Below are positions 25,200-33,539 of a stretch of DNA of 64,000 nt, in pieces (positions within the stretch are counted from its first letter, which is position 1; every line of letters begins with the position of its first letter). Under the pieces are notes generated by a model, which was not told the DNA's origin, searched no databases, and worked only from the letters and a program-made list of their open reading frames with translations. The translations under genes were made by a program, and so were the position numbers. This DNA comes from Psychrobacter jeotgali (GTDB taxonomy: Bacteria > Pseudomonadota > Gammaproteobacteria > Pseudomonadales > Moraxellaceae), in contig NZ_CAJHAF010000001.1 in the NCBI RefSeq assembly GCF_904846315.1, positions 558,001 through 622,000 of the forward strand, read 5' to 3'.

Positions 25200-26814
25200 C
25201 TGTTCCCCGTGAGTACGGGGATTAACCGATTAATAGACCGAGCGACGCAGCTACCCGCCACTGTTCCCCGTGAGTACGGGGATTAACCGCTTGCGAGGGG
25301 ATTCTCCGCCGAGCCGAGAAGCTGTTCCCCGTGAGTACGGGGATTAACCGTAATAGTGCTTTTTTTCTGCATTGCTCATACCCTGTTCCCCGTGAGTACG
25401 GGGATTAACCGCCTGTCATGAGCTTGGTTAAGTGGCTAGCATGCTGTTCCCCGTGAGTACGGGGATTAACCGCCTTGTAACAACTCGCCGGTGCCAGATA
25501 AAAACTGTTCCCCGTGAGTACGGGGATTAACCGGCAAAGATTGCTGAGCGCTACAGCATTACCGACTGTTCCCCGTGAGTACGGGGATTAACCGTACCGG
25601 TAGCAACAGAAGATCAGGTGCAAATACTGTTCCCCGTGAGTACGGGGATTAACCGTACCGGTAGCAACAGAAGATCAGGTGCAAATACTGTTCCCCGTGA
25701 GTACGGGGATTAACCGGCCACCAGTTACTGCTAGTGAGGGAACTTGCTCTGTTCCCCGTGAGTACGGGGATTAACCGATTATCGAGCCTGACGAATTAGC
25801 GAGCATGCACTGTTCCCCGTGAGTACGGGGATTAACCGCGTCGTCTTTTTGTGATAACGCTTTTGCGCTTCTGTTCCCCGTGAGTACGGGGATTAACCGT
25901 ATTCTTTGCGCATGGTATTTATCCCCCGTTACTGTTCCCCGTGAGTACGGGGATTAACCGTCTTATGGAGTTTGGGCTGTAGACGTGCATAGCTGTTCCC
26001 CGTGAGTACGGGGATTAACCGCGTTTACGGCTCTTACTCTAGCTACATAGTTACTGTTCCCCGTGAGTACGGGGATTAACCGCTGGTCTAAAACAATTTA
26101 ATAGAGAGTATAACCTGTTCCCCGTGAGTACGGGGATTAACCGCGTTAACTTAGAGTCTGGCCGCGCCCAAACTCCTGTTCCCCGTGAGTACGGGGATTA
26201 ACCGCAAACGCTAAAACAGCAGACGATAAAGCAGTACTGTTCCCCGTGAGTACGGGGATTAACCGATTAGATAAAACTTACTTGATTAGTATTGATTCTG
26301 TTCCCCGTGAGTACGGGGATTAACCGATTAGGCTTAACTGGTGCGCCGTCACTACTAGCTGTTCCCCGTGAGTACGGGGATTAACCGGACGCCCAGCGTC
26401 AGCGCGTGATTTGCGAGCCCTGTTCCCCGTGAGTACGGGGATTAACCGCCATGAGCCGCGATATCTTAGCGCACAACATGCTGTTCCCCGTGAGTACGGG
26501 GATTAACCGTCCTAGCCTTTGATGCTAATACGCTAACAGGACTGTTCCCCGTGAGTACGGGGATTAACCGATACCTGCTAATTGCTGTAATACTGTAAAA
26601 GCCTGTTCCCCGTGAGTACGGGGATTAACCGGTTGAGCATACTGGTAAAGACGGTGCTGAGTTCTGTTCCCCGTGAGTACGGGGATTAACCGTTACGTTC
26701 TAACTCTTCTTGCGCTTGGTCGTTCTGTTCCCCGTGAGTACGGGGATTAACCAGATGCGTGAGTACTGCTACGAGAGTGTCAAAGCTGTTCCCCGTGAGT
26801 ACGGGGATTAACAG
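25200..26814 (+). CRISPR. Type I-E CRISPR array, 27 repeats and 26 spacers
   Basis: The 29-nt repeat begins CTGTTCCCCGTGAGTACGGG and ends GATTAACCG, with the stem CCCCGT/ACGGGG around GAGT. The period is exactly 61 nt throughout, so every spacer is 32 nt. Repeats 1-25 look identical. Repeat 26 (26725) ends in CCA instead of CCG, and repeat 27 (26786) ends in AACAG, as expected for the oldest end. Spacers 7 (25595-25626) and 8 (25656-25687) are identical, so one repeat-spacer unit was duplicated. The other 24 spacers look distinct. Targets cannot be identified without a search. Confidence 0.98.
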
Positions 26815-26903
26815 GTCAGATTAATGATAATAGTTTATATGAGGCACTGTTGTTTATAGCATGAGAATTAATATAAGCATACAAATAATATATAAAAACC
26901 TAC

Positions 26904-27218
26904 CTATACATTAATTTGACCACCTGAAAAGATGATACATCCTTCACATAACCAAGATTCTAATCTTCTTGCATAAGGTATATCTGCTGGTACATCAAGC
27001 TCGTACGGATGACCGCAATACTCACAGTGTATATCATCTAAGTAAACTTGACATTTTGCAAGTGTACTAAATAGTACAGAATGACTTATGCCATAAGATT
27101 GACACAGTGTTTCTACGTGAGCAATATAGTTGTTAGGCGAACTATACAACCAATACTCACGGCAAACATCTTTTACGATATCATTCAGCACTGGGTCAAA
27201 CACAAAAATCAGACTCAT
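26904..27218 (-). CDS. Small protein with C-terminal zinc-ribbon motif
   Basis: 104 aa from the ATG at 27218, which has GGAGG 6 nt upstream; a start at 27272 would overlap the upstream gene and has no such site. Residues about 60-95 contain HCEYCGHPYELDVPADIPYA, then ESWLCEGC, a CxxC...CxxC zinc-ribbon-like unit. The ADIPY and ESWxCExC elements match the post-stop tail of the LRR protein at 15185-15313. It is the last gene of a minus strand operon with the integrase. Function unknown. Confidence 0.65.
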   Translation of the reverse strand: MSLIFVFDPVLNDIVKDVCREYWLYSSPNNYIAHVETLCQSYGISHSVLFSTLAKCQVYLDDIHCEYCGHPYELDVPADIPYARRLESWLCEGCIIFSGGQINV

Positions 27219-27228
27219 AGCATCCTCC

Positions 27229-27519
27229 TTAGTGCCCATAACCAGTTTGTGGTAACAGCCCATAAAGTTCAACTTCTAGCTGATTACATATCTCATCAAG
27301 CAGATAGTCAGGATTGACCTCTAAGTGCTTTTGTACCCATACGCGCAGTGCCATATGATTATCAAAACAAGTCTTCACTCCTAAGAAGCGTGCTAGATGA
27401 GATCCAGGTTGAATGCATAACTCACGAATAAGCATATTAGCAATCTCGTTAGCATCTTCACTGATAGCACCGTCAGGCTTAAACTCGGCAAATAGTTCTT
27501 CATAATTGATAATTTTCAT
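27229..27519 (-). CDS. Hypothetical protein between integrase and zinc-ribbon gene
   Basis: 96 aa, acidic and helical (MKIINYEELFAEFKPDGAIS; VWVQKHLEVNPDYLLDEICN). No recognised domain. Its start overlaps the integrase stop (ATGA), and it ends 10 nt before the zinc-ribbon gene, so the three are co-transcribed and translationally coupled. The two small genes may be a cargo pair of the integrated element. Confidence 0.6.
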   Translation of the reverse strand: MKIINYEELFAEFKPDGAISEDANEIANMLIRELCIQPGSHLARFLGVKTCFDNHMALRVWVQKHLEVNPDYLLDEICNQLEVELYGLLPQTGYGH

Positions 27520-28760
27520 TGTGACGTCTCCTTGTCAGTTTGTACATTCGCAAATACAGCTTCACCTTCAGAGCTATTTGATGCGTCTGTTAATTTCTCC
27601 TTACTCGCAAGTAGCAGATTATCCATTGCTGAACCGTCTTGGCGAGTAATATCAGGAACATAGCGGCTATACACTCGAAATAGCATCTCCGTACTACTAT
27701 GACCCATTTGCCGCGCTATCCATTCAGGGTTTTCACCTGCAGCCAGCCAAAGCGTTGCTGCCGTATGCCGAGTCTGATAAGCGCGCCTGTGTTTCAGACT
27801 GAGTAGGGCAAGTGTGGGTTTCCATACTCGTCTATTCACATTGCGATACTCCAAAGGATTACCTTGAGAATTGCAAAAAACAAACTCTGACTTACCATAC
27901 GTGATAGCCTTTTGCTCCTGCAAAGCGTCATAAACCAGCTGTGACATAGCTATCTCACGTTGTGAGCCTAACGTCTTAGTTGGTCCCATCTGACCGTTCA
28001 CTAATGCACCGCGAATACTAATCTCACGCCGATCAAAGTTAACACATTCCCACTTGAGACCATCGATCTCACTAGTACGCATTCCTGTGAAAAAACGAAT
28101 AGTGTAATAGGGTTTGTAATCAGCACGAACATGCTCTAAAAATAACCATACTTCAGCCAGCGTAAAAGGATGCACATCCGGACGAGCTTGTTTGAGCGTT
28201 TTAATATTCCTATATGGCATTTCAAACTCGTAGCGATCGGCCGCTTCTTGTAGTATCATACGTAGTGGTACCATGATCTCGTTGATCCGTGCTACTGACA
28301 GACTTGACTGTGCATCTTTACCGTAACGAACTTTGGCGAGTGAACTACGGAAGGCCAGCAAGTCTGTTTTCTTTATAGCATGTACTGCTTTACCACCAAA
28401 CTCAGGTAACAGATACTTATCAAGGATAATCTGAATCTTACCTTGATAACTCGGTCGCCATTCAATCTTCTTCTCTTCATACCAAATATCAGCAAACTGC
28501 TTAAAGGTTGGATTACGACTGATACAAGCTTCTGCTCTATCAGCCAGTGCCATCATCTCCTGTGCTCGTTCACTCTTTGGGAAATAAGCAGCATAATTAA
28601 AGATGCCTAGGGTGATTTCTGCTTCCATTTTTTCGATAATCTTAGCCAGTTTTTTTCTATTGGCTGGGGTGTCTGTGAGATTAGTTGTCTCACGGCAACG
28701 TATATTCATATATCGAAAATCTACGAATAGTTTGCCACGTCTTGCTCTTATTGAGGCCAT
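27516..28760 (-). CDS. Tyrosine-type site-specific integrase
   Basis: 414 aa. The N-terminus MASIRARRGKLFVDFRYMNI is an arm-type DNA-binding domain of the DUF3596 kind, then a core-binding SAM-like domain (FKQFADIWYEEKKIEWRPSY). The catalytic domain has RFFTGMRTSEIDGLKW (Arg I), KTLGSQREI (Lys), YQTRHTAATLWLAAG (the HxxR box with Tyr instead of His), ARQMGHSSTEM (His) and YSRYVPD (nucleophilic Tyr). It probably integrates the island into the neighbouring tRNA-Gly gene. GAGCTC-type sequence precedes the ATG. Confidence 0.93.
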   Translation of the reverse strand: MASIRARRGKLFVDFRYMNIRCRETTNLTDTPANRKKLAKIIEKMEAEITLGIFNYAAYFPKSERAQEMMALADRAEACISRNPTFKQFADIWYEEKKIEWRPSYQGKIQIILDKYLLPEFGGKAVHAIKKTDLLAFRSSLAKVRYGKDAQSSLSVARINEIMVPLRMILQEAADRYEFEMPYRNIKTLKQARPDVHPFTLAEVWLFLEHVRADYKPYYTIRFFTGMRTSEIDGLKWECVNFDRREISIRGALVNGQMGPTKTLGSQREIAMSQLVYDALQEQKAITYGKSEFVFCNSQGNPLEYRNVNRRVWKPTLALLSLKHRRAYQTRHTAATLWLAAGENPEWIARQMGHSSTEMLFRVYSRYVPDITRQDGSAMDNLLLASKEKLTDASNSSEGEAVFANVQTDKETSQ

Positions 28761-28786
28761 TGTTGAGCTCCCTGTTTAATTAAAAT

Positions 28787-29002
28787 TTACTGTAAAGCCA
28801 TACCGTTGATGGCGCTCATGACAGGCTTACACATATCCTCTTCGATACGCTCCCATACATATAGAATTTTACGTCCACCAAAGGGGCGTATGTAATGGAT
28901 GTTCTCGATCAGAACCGTGTCCTTAAGTTGATTGCGAATGGTACGGGCATCGTATTTGATACGGTCAGCTAGTTCTTGAGTGGTGAGATAGGTCTGTGAC
29001 AT
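28787..29002 (-). CDS. Excisionase/AlpA-like DNA-binding protein
   Basis: 71 aa. LTTQELADRIKYDARTIRNQ is a MerR/excisionase-type helix-turn-helix, and the following HYIRPFGGRKILYVWERIEE is the wing. It lies 26 nt upstream of the integrase in the same direction, typical for a recombination directionality factor that helps excision. GGAGAACC lies just ahead of the ATG. Confidence 0.7.
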   Translation of the reverse strand: MSQTYLTTQELADRIKYDARTIRNQLKDTVLIENIHYIRPFGGRKILYVWERIEEDMCKPVMSAINGMALQ

Positions 29003-29030
29003 AATGGTTCTCCATGTGGGATAATTTTTC

Positions 29031-29112
29031 TATTAGTGAGTTATTAGTTATCACTAATGAGTATATATTATCTGCAAATATTATCACTTACAAGCACTTT
29101 TTTATCACTTTA
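29031..29112. promoter_or_regulatory. Divergent promoter region with repeated TTATCACT-type sites
   Basis: Between the divergent excisionase and Cro/C1 genes, ATTAGTGA and TCACTAAT form an inverted repeat (about 29033-29061), and TTATCACTT occurs twice more near 29086 and 29102. These are likely operators for the regulator at 29125, controlling its own gene and the excisionase/integrase operon. Confidence 0.45.
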
Positions 29113-29124
29113 GGGATTTTATAT

Positions 29125-29367
29125 ATGATTAAACTCAATTTGCCTGTTTTATTTGCAGAAAGAGGTATTCGTGTAGCGGATGCTGATAGGATGTCGAAAC
29201 TAGGAAGGTCTACTCTATATCGAATGTATAATAACGAGGTCACTCGAATAGATTTTGATTCACTAAATGAGCTTTGTAAGCTTTTAGATTGCACGCCTGG
29301 AGATATCATTATCTACGAAGAAGATGAAGTAGATGATAAGAGTAAGAAGAGCGAGGATAGAGATTAA
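29125..29367 (+). CDS. Cro/C1-type (XRE family) repressor
   Basis: 80 aa from the ATG at 29125 (AGGGA upstream); the longer reading from 29014 runs across the operator region and is unlikely. LPVLFAERGIRVADADRMSK with STLYRMYNNEV and LNELCKLLDCTPGDIIIYEE is the classic helix-turn-helix of small element-borne repressors. It is divergent from the excisionase gene and probably keeps the integrase operon silent. Confidence 0.8.
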   Translation: MIKLNLPVLFAERGIRVADADRMSKLGRSTLYRMYNNEVTRIDFDSLNELCKLLDCTPGDIIIYEEDEVDDKSKKSEDRD

Positions 29368-29655
29368 TGTTCTTTTTAAGATAACTTAGAAAAAGCGAAA
29401 GGTCATAGAGGGTGGGAGTAATAAGTTTAAGCTACTCAATTGATCTTGATAGTGGGATTGGAGGAACTATTCTATAAATAGTCTCGTATTTAAACGTTAT
29501 AAATCTGACAACTTAACATTGTAGTTTTCACAAAATGAGAATGAGAATAAGGTTGAGTTCAAGATTAAGATGACATTCAACCTTCTGAGTAAGTGTCATT
29601 AATTTTGATGATATAAATTGTCTAGGTTGGTGTCAATTCAGTATTCGCGGTTTTA
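29368..29655. other. Non-coding interval near the island end
   Basis: AT-rich, with no ORF I can support. It lies between the Cro/C1 gene and the GTGCCC repeat cluster next to the tRNA-Gly gene, where the attachment region of the element is expected. Confidence 0.4.
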
Positions 29656-29692
29656 GGGCGGGGCACAGTTTGGGCACCAAATGGGCACCGCC
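29656..29692. repeat. Cluster of GGGCAC repeats, candidate integrase arm or attachment site
   Basis: AGGGCGGGGCACAGTTTGGG continues CACCAAATGGGCACCGCCCC; GGGCAC occurs three times within 27 nt, and GGGGC/GCCCC outer arms are inverted. GC content is sharply higher than the flanks. It lies about 130 nt from the tRNA 3' end on the integrase side. Confidence 0.35.
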
Positions 29693-29785
29693 CCGAAAAC
29701 GAGCCTTTTGACTGAGTAGCTAAACTTAACTATATTCAAAAATATATTTCGAAAAACCCTCTACAGCCCCCGAAAAACGGACAAA

Positions 29786-29815
29786 AAAAAGCCTCACTGT
29801 GAAGTGAGGCTTTTT
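29786..29815. terminator. Bidirectional terminator after tRNA-Gly
   Basis: AAAAGCCTCACT, loop GTGA, AGTGAGGCTTTT with A and T tracts on both sides. It ends the tRNA transcript, which is read on the minus strand. Confidence 0.8.
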
Positions 29816-29822
29816 AAGTATT

Positions 29823-29897
29823 TGGAGCGGGATAAGAGATTCGAACTCTCGACCCCAACCTTGGCAAGGTTATGCTCTACCACTGAGCTAATCCCGC
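29823..29897 (-). tRNA. tRNA-Gly (GCC)
   Basis: The minus strand reads GCGGGATTAGCTCAGTGGTA with the anticodon loop TTGCCAA (GCC), T loop GTTCGAATC and closing ATCCCGC, discriminator T and encoded CCA. The acceptor stem pairs over 7 bp. The 3' end faces the integrase module, the usual orientation for tRNA-targeted integrative elements. Confidence 0.95.
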
Positions 29898-30158
29898 TAA
29901 ATCATCATATCAACTATCGTCTGATGATGAAGGCGTATTATACGCCATTTTTTGTTGCTGTCAATAGTTATAATAAAAGAAAATCAAAAGTAGCAAAATA
30001 GCTATGTTCTACATCTACATTCTCATGTTATAACTTATTTTTATAACGACTATTCCAAAAGACTTAGTTAAAAGTAAGCTAGAAAATGAAGTTATAATTT
30101 CCAATCTAATTTTTATAAGTATAACTACTTACAAAGCTATAAATCAAGGACAACTATA

Positions 30159-31817
30159 ATGAGCCAACAATATACTATCGCAGACTATTTATTTGACCGT
30201 ATTAGCGAGGCTGGTGCGACTGAAGTGTTTGGGGTGCCTGGTGATTACAATTTATCTTTTCTAGACAATATTATCGAATCGGATAAGCTACGCTGGGTGG
30301 GTAATACCAATGAGCTCAACGCCGGCTATGCCGCTGATGGCTATGCTCGTGAGCGTGGGTTTGCTGCTATGGTGACGACCTTTGGTGTAGGGGAGCTATC
30401 AGCGATAAATGCCACCGCTGGTTCTTATGCTGAGTATGCACCTGTATTACATGTCGTAGGCGCACCTACTATGGCTCAGCAAGATGCCAAGCGTAGAATC
30501 CATCATTCTTTAGGTGATGGGGTTTTTAATCACTTCATAAAAATGGTAGAGCCTGTAACCGTAGCTCGTGCTCATATTACCCCAGAAAATGCCGCTTCTG
30601 AGATTGACAGAGTCATTCGTTTGACCCTTAAAAAACATCGTCCAGGCTACTTAATGTTATCACCGGATGTGGCAAAGATGCCCATTTATCCACCAACCAC
30701 CAAGCTAGATGATAGTCAAGAAAATATTACTAGCCAAGCGGCATTGACTGACTTTAAACAAGCGCTGATAGAGTTTTTGCCCAATAAAACTACGACTTTG
30801 ATGGCAGACTTAATGGTGCATCGTTTGGGATTGCAAAATCAGCTTAAAGCGCTTATTGCTGACACTGAGATTCCTTATACTACCTTATCATGGGGCAAAA
30901 CCTTACTTGATGAGCAAAGCGAACGTTGGGCGGGCACTTATGCTGGGGTGGCATCGCGTCCTGTCGTCAAGGATGCAGTGGAAAATTGCGAATGTTTAAT
31001 AAAAGTGGGCGTTAATTATACGGATACTACGACTGCAGGATTTAGCCAAGATATTGATGAAAAAGTGGTCGTTGATTTGCACTATGAGCGGGCAAGTATT
31101 AGTGGTCAAAACTTTGCACCGATATCCTTAAAAGACTCGCTACAAACCCTACATGAGGTGCTAACGTCTGGAATAAAAATAACCCCTAAAGCCCTATCAG
31201 GTCAAGTACATCCTCATGAGCAGCACGGAGACGATAATGAAGCTATTCGCCAAGATGATTTGTGGCATATTATTGCTGATCACTTAGATAGTAAACACTT
31301 GGTCTTTGCTGATCAAGGAACGGCTTATTTTGGTATTAGTGATGTGCGCCTGCCAGAGGGGGTGACTTGTTACGGTCAACCGATGTGGGGATCTATTGGT
31401 TATACACTACCAGCCAGTCTGGGCGCTAGTATAGCTTCACCTAATAAGCGTAATGTTCTGCTAATCGGTGATGGCTCAGCATTACTGACTATACAAGAAA
31501 TGGCAGTCATGCTCAAAGAGCGTACTAATCCGATTATTGTCCTTATTAATAATGAGGGGTATGCGGTTGAGCGTGCCATCCACGGTGAGAACCAGCATTA
31601 TAATGATATTCCAAACTGTGATTGGCAAGTCATGCCAAAAGCTTTCGGTGGTAATGATGATAATAGTTTGTGTATAAAGGCTAAAACTGCAGGCGAGCTA
31701 AAAGCTGGACTTAAAAAGGCCAATGAGACTACCGACAAGCTGGTGATGTTAGAAGTCATAACTGATAAGCACGACATACCGCCTTTATTAAAAGATATTA
31801 GCGAATCGCTCAAATAA
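30159..31817 (+). CDS. Thiamine-diphosphate alpha-keto acid decarboxylase (pyruvate/indolepyruvate type)
   Basis: 552 aa, the usual family size. The N-terminal domain has VFGVPGDYNLSFLDNI and the catalytic Glu in WVGNTNELNAGYAADGYAR (about residue 51). The paired His of RRIHHSLGDG (about 113-114) is the HH motif of pyruvate and indolepyruvate decarboxylases. The ThDP/Mg2+ site is GDGSALLTIQEMA to LINNEGYAVE, with Glu near the tip. Reaction: 2-keto acid to aldehyde plus CO2; pyruvate, indolepyruvate or phenylpyruvate cannot be told apart by eye. AAGGACA precedes the ATG. Single-gene unit with its own terminator, just beyond the island boundary. Confidence 0.88.
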   Translation: MSQQYTIADYLFDRISEAGATEVFGVPGDYNLSFLDNIIESDKLRWVGNTNELNAGYAADGYARERGFAAMVTTFGVGELSAINATAGSYAEYAPVLHVVGAPTMAQQDAKRRIHHSLGDGVFNHFIKMVEPVTVARAHITPENAASEIDRVIRLTLKKHRPGYLMLSPDVAKMPIYPPTTKLDDSQENITSQAALTDFKQALIEFLPNKTTTLMADLMVHRLGLQNQLKALIADTEIPYTTLSWGKTLLDEQSERWAGTYAGVASRPVVKDAVENCECLIKVGVNYTDTTTAGFSQDIDEKVVVDLHYERASISGQNFAPISLKDSLQTLHEVLTSGIKITPKALSGQVHPHEQHGDDNEAIRQDDLWHIIADHLDSKHLVFADQGTAYFGISDVRLPEGVTCYGQPMWGSIGYTLPASLGASIASPNKRNVLLIGDGSALLTIQEMAVMLKERTNPIIVLINNEGYAVERAIHGENQHYNDIPNCDWQVMPKAFGGNDDNSLCIKAKTAGELKAGLKKANETTDKLVMLEVITDKHDIPPLLKDISESLK

Positions 31818-31878
31818 TAGATAAATAAACTATTTTGGGTTTGAAGTGTAACAATCTCAAACTCTATCAGTACTCAAT

Positions 31879-31914
31879 AAAACCCCTTTAAATCTAGCAT
31901 TTAAAGGGGTTTTA
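31879..31914 (+). terminator. Rho-independent terminator
   Basis: AAAACCCCTTTA and its complement TTAAAGGGGTTTT flank a short loop and lead into a T-rich stretch, 60 nt after the decarboxylase. The rest of the gap to 32222 shows no gene. Confidence 0.8.
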
Positions 31915-32222
31915 TTTTGGTGAGGTGATTGCCTTATCGTGAACCACATTTATCATCGAGCTGCCTCGACACTTATCCCTTCAAGCCTTTCTAGCATCAT
32001 TTAAGGATAAGTAATAGGTTTTTGGGAGCCAGCCTTATCAACTATTCTATTTTTTAATAACTGTATTCTACTTATTACACAACTGCTTCACCAACGACAA
32101 AAGATTTAATGATAAAATCGCCAACCGTTATGGCCTAGTTACATCTGTAGGCCAACTATTTTATTGATCGAATTAGCTGTTTGATCCCGCGCAGATCAGT
32201 CTCATATTAATAGGAAGCTGTC

Positions 32223-33149
32223 ATGATTGTTTGGCAAAAACCGAATGCCTTTAGAATACTTTTTACCTTGCGCGGTTCTGTAATCCCCCATATTTATCCT
32301 CAGGTCATATTAATTACCCTGCTAAGTGCCATAATTTCGGCAGTTCAGCATCTGATACCAAGCTCTTTTTCCTCTTATGGAGCTGCACCTTTTACCTTAA
32401 TGGGAATTGCTTTGTCATTGTTTCTTGGATTTCGAAACAATGCAAGCTACCAACGTTGGTGGGAGGCTCGATGTCTATGGGGTCAGTTGGTATTTGAGGC
32501 TCGTAGCTTCACACGTCAAATACTCTCTTTTATAGATGAAGATAGTGAGGACGGACGGCACACTCAGCAGTCTATGGTCCATCTTACTATTGCTTTTACT
32601 CACGCTTTGCGCCATCGCCTTCGCAAAACTTCTCCTTGGGAGGACGTTCAGCGCTTTGTAGAGCCAAAATATCACCATAGTATACGCCAAGCAGGAAACC
32701 TACCTGAGTACCTGCTACGACTGATGGGCAAAAAACTCGGTTATAGTCGGCGTCAACAATTAACTTCAGAGCTTATGATACAAAATATGGACGAACGTCT
32801 TACCTCTATGACTATAGTCTTGGCTGCTTGCGAGCGCATTCATAATACGCCCTTGCCATTTGCTTATACTTTACTGGTACATCGCACCACTTATCTATAC
32901 TGCTTTATGTTACCTTTTGGCTTAGCCACTTCGTTGGGCTGGGTAACCCCTTTAGTTTGCGGTGTCATTGCTTATACCTTTTTTGGGTTGGATGCCCTCA
33001 ATGAAGAAATAACTGAACCTTTTGGTGTAGCGGCTAATCATTTGCCCCTTACGGCCATATCTCGCACTATCGAAATTAACCTATTAGAAGCATTGGGAGA
33101 AAGTGAGCTTCCACCTGAAGTTACCTCTGAAGGCGGCTATTTACAATAA
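32223..33149 (+). CDS. Bestrophin-family (UPF0187) membrane channel
   Basis: 308 aa. ILFTLRGSVIPHIYPQVILI, then a second hydrophobic segment and LFLGFRNNASYQRWWEAR form the bestrophin signature, including the RxxxxxxRWWEAR motif. Near the C-terminus are YLYCFMLPFGLATSLGW and FGLDALNEEITEPFG, also family-typical. Four membrane segments are expected. Bacterial bestrophins form pentameric ion channels; the selectivity cannot be read from sequence. AGGAAG precedes the ATG. Confidence 0.88.
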   Translation: MIVWQKPNAFRILFTLRGSVIPHIYPQVILITLLSAIISAVQHLIPSSFSSYGAAPFTLMGIALSLFLGFRNNASYQRWWEARCLWGQLVFEARSFTRQILSFIDEDSEDGRHTQQSMVHLTIAFTHALRHRLRKTSPWEDVQRFVEPKYHHSIRQAGNLPEYLLRLMGKKLGYSRRQQLTSELMIQNMDERLTSMTIVLAACERIHNTPLPFAYTLLVHRTTYLYCFMLPFGLATSLGWVTPLVCGVIAYTFFGLDALNEEITEPFGVAANHLPLTAISRTIEINLLEALGESELPPEVTSEGGYLQ

Positions 33150-33330
33150 TTGATTAATATTATTATCGTCTGGCTGCGTAACTCAAATCTCCTAAGTCAA
33201 TGTCTACAAATTTGACGGCATAGTATCAACTATAGCGATGCAAGCATTCGTTTATGGATATAAGTTTAGTTCTAAAGATTTCATCTTAAAGGCTTAACTA
33301 ACCTAACTCCTCGTTATTTAAATTAATATA

Positions 33331-33454
33331 GTAATATTAATTACCATTATCAAAATACTGGTTGCAACGCTATATTTACTATCTTAGTATGTCTAATAGA
33401 GTCTAATCATTAAGATTGATAATTAAGCCATTATATAATGGTAATAATAATTAC
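33331..33454. promoter_or_regulatory. Putative TetR operators upstream of the fatty-acid degradation cluster
   Basis: Two related sites lie in the 390-bp gap before the acyl-CoA dehydrogenase gene: GTAATATTAATTACCATTAT (33331-33350) and TAATGGTAATAATAATTAC (33436-33454), which are inverted versions of one motif. Near-identical sites lie upstream of the tetR gene (41511-41531 and 41621-41636). The rest of the gap is AT-rich without a gene. Confidence 0.5.
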
Positions 33455-33539
33455 TGTTTATTATGAGTTAATCATTAAGTCTATTATGAAATTCTAAATC
33501 CATTCATTATCACAAGATAAAACCGTCAAGGAAGACTTT

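Noticed and set aside
26815..26903. Further degenerate CRISPR repeats beyond repeat 27
   Set aside because: No CCCCGT/ACGGGG stem is present after 26814.
29014..29124. N-terminal extension of the Cro/C1 regulator
   Set aside because: It covers the operator repeats and is hydrophobic without family resemblance; the ATG at 29125 has a ribosome site.
29125..29367. Anti-CRISPR-associated (Aca) regulator
   Set aside because: It is divergent from the integrase operon and no candidate anti-CRISPR gene lies next to it; an ordinary element repressor fits better.
29804..30001. 65-aa ORF over tRNA-Gly
   Set aside because: It is the antisense reading of the tRNA and its terminator.
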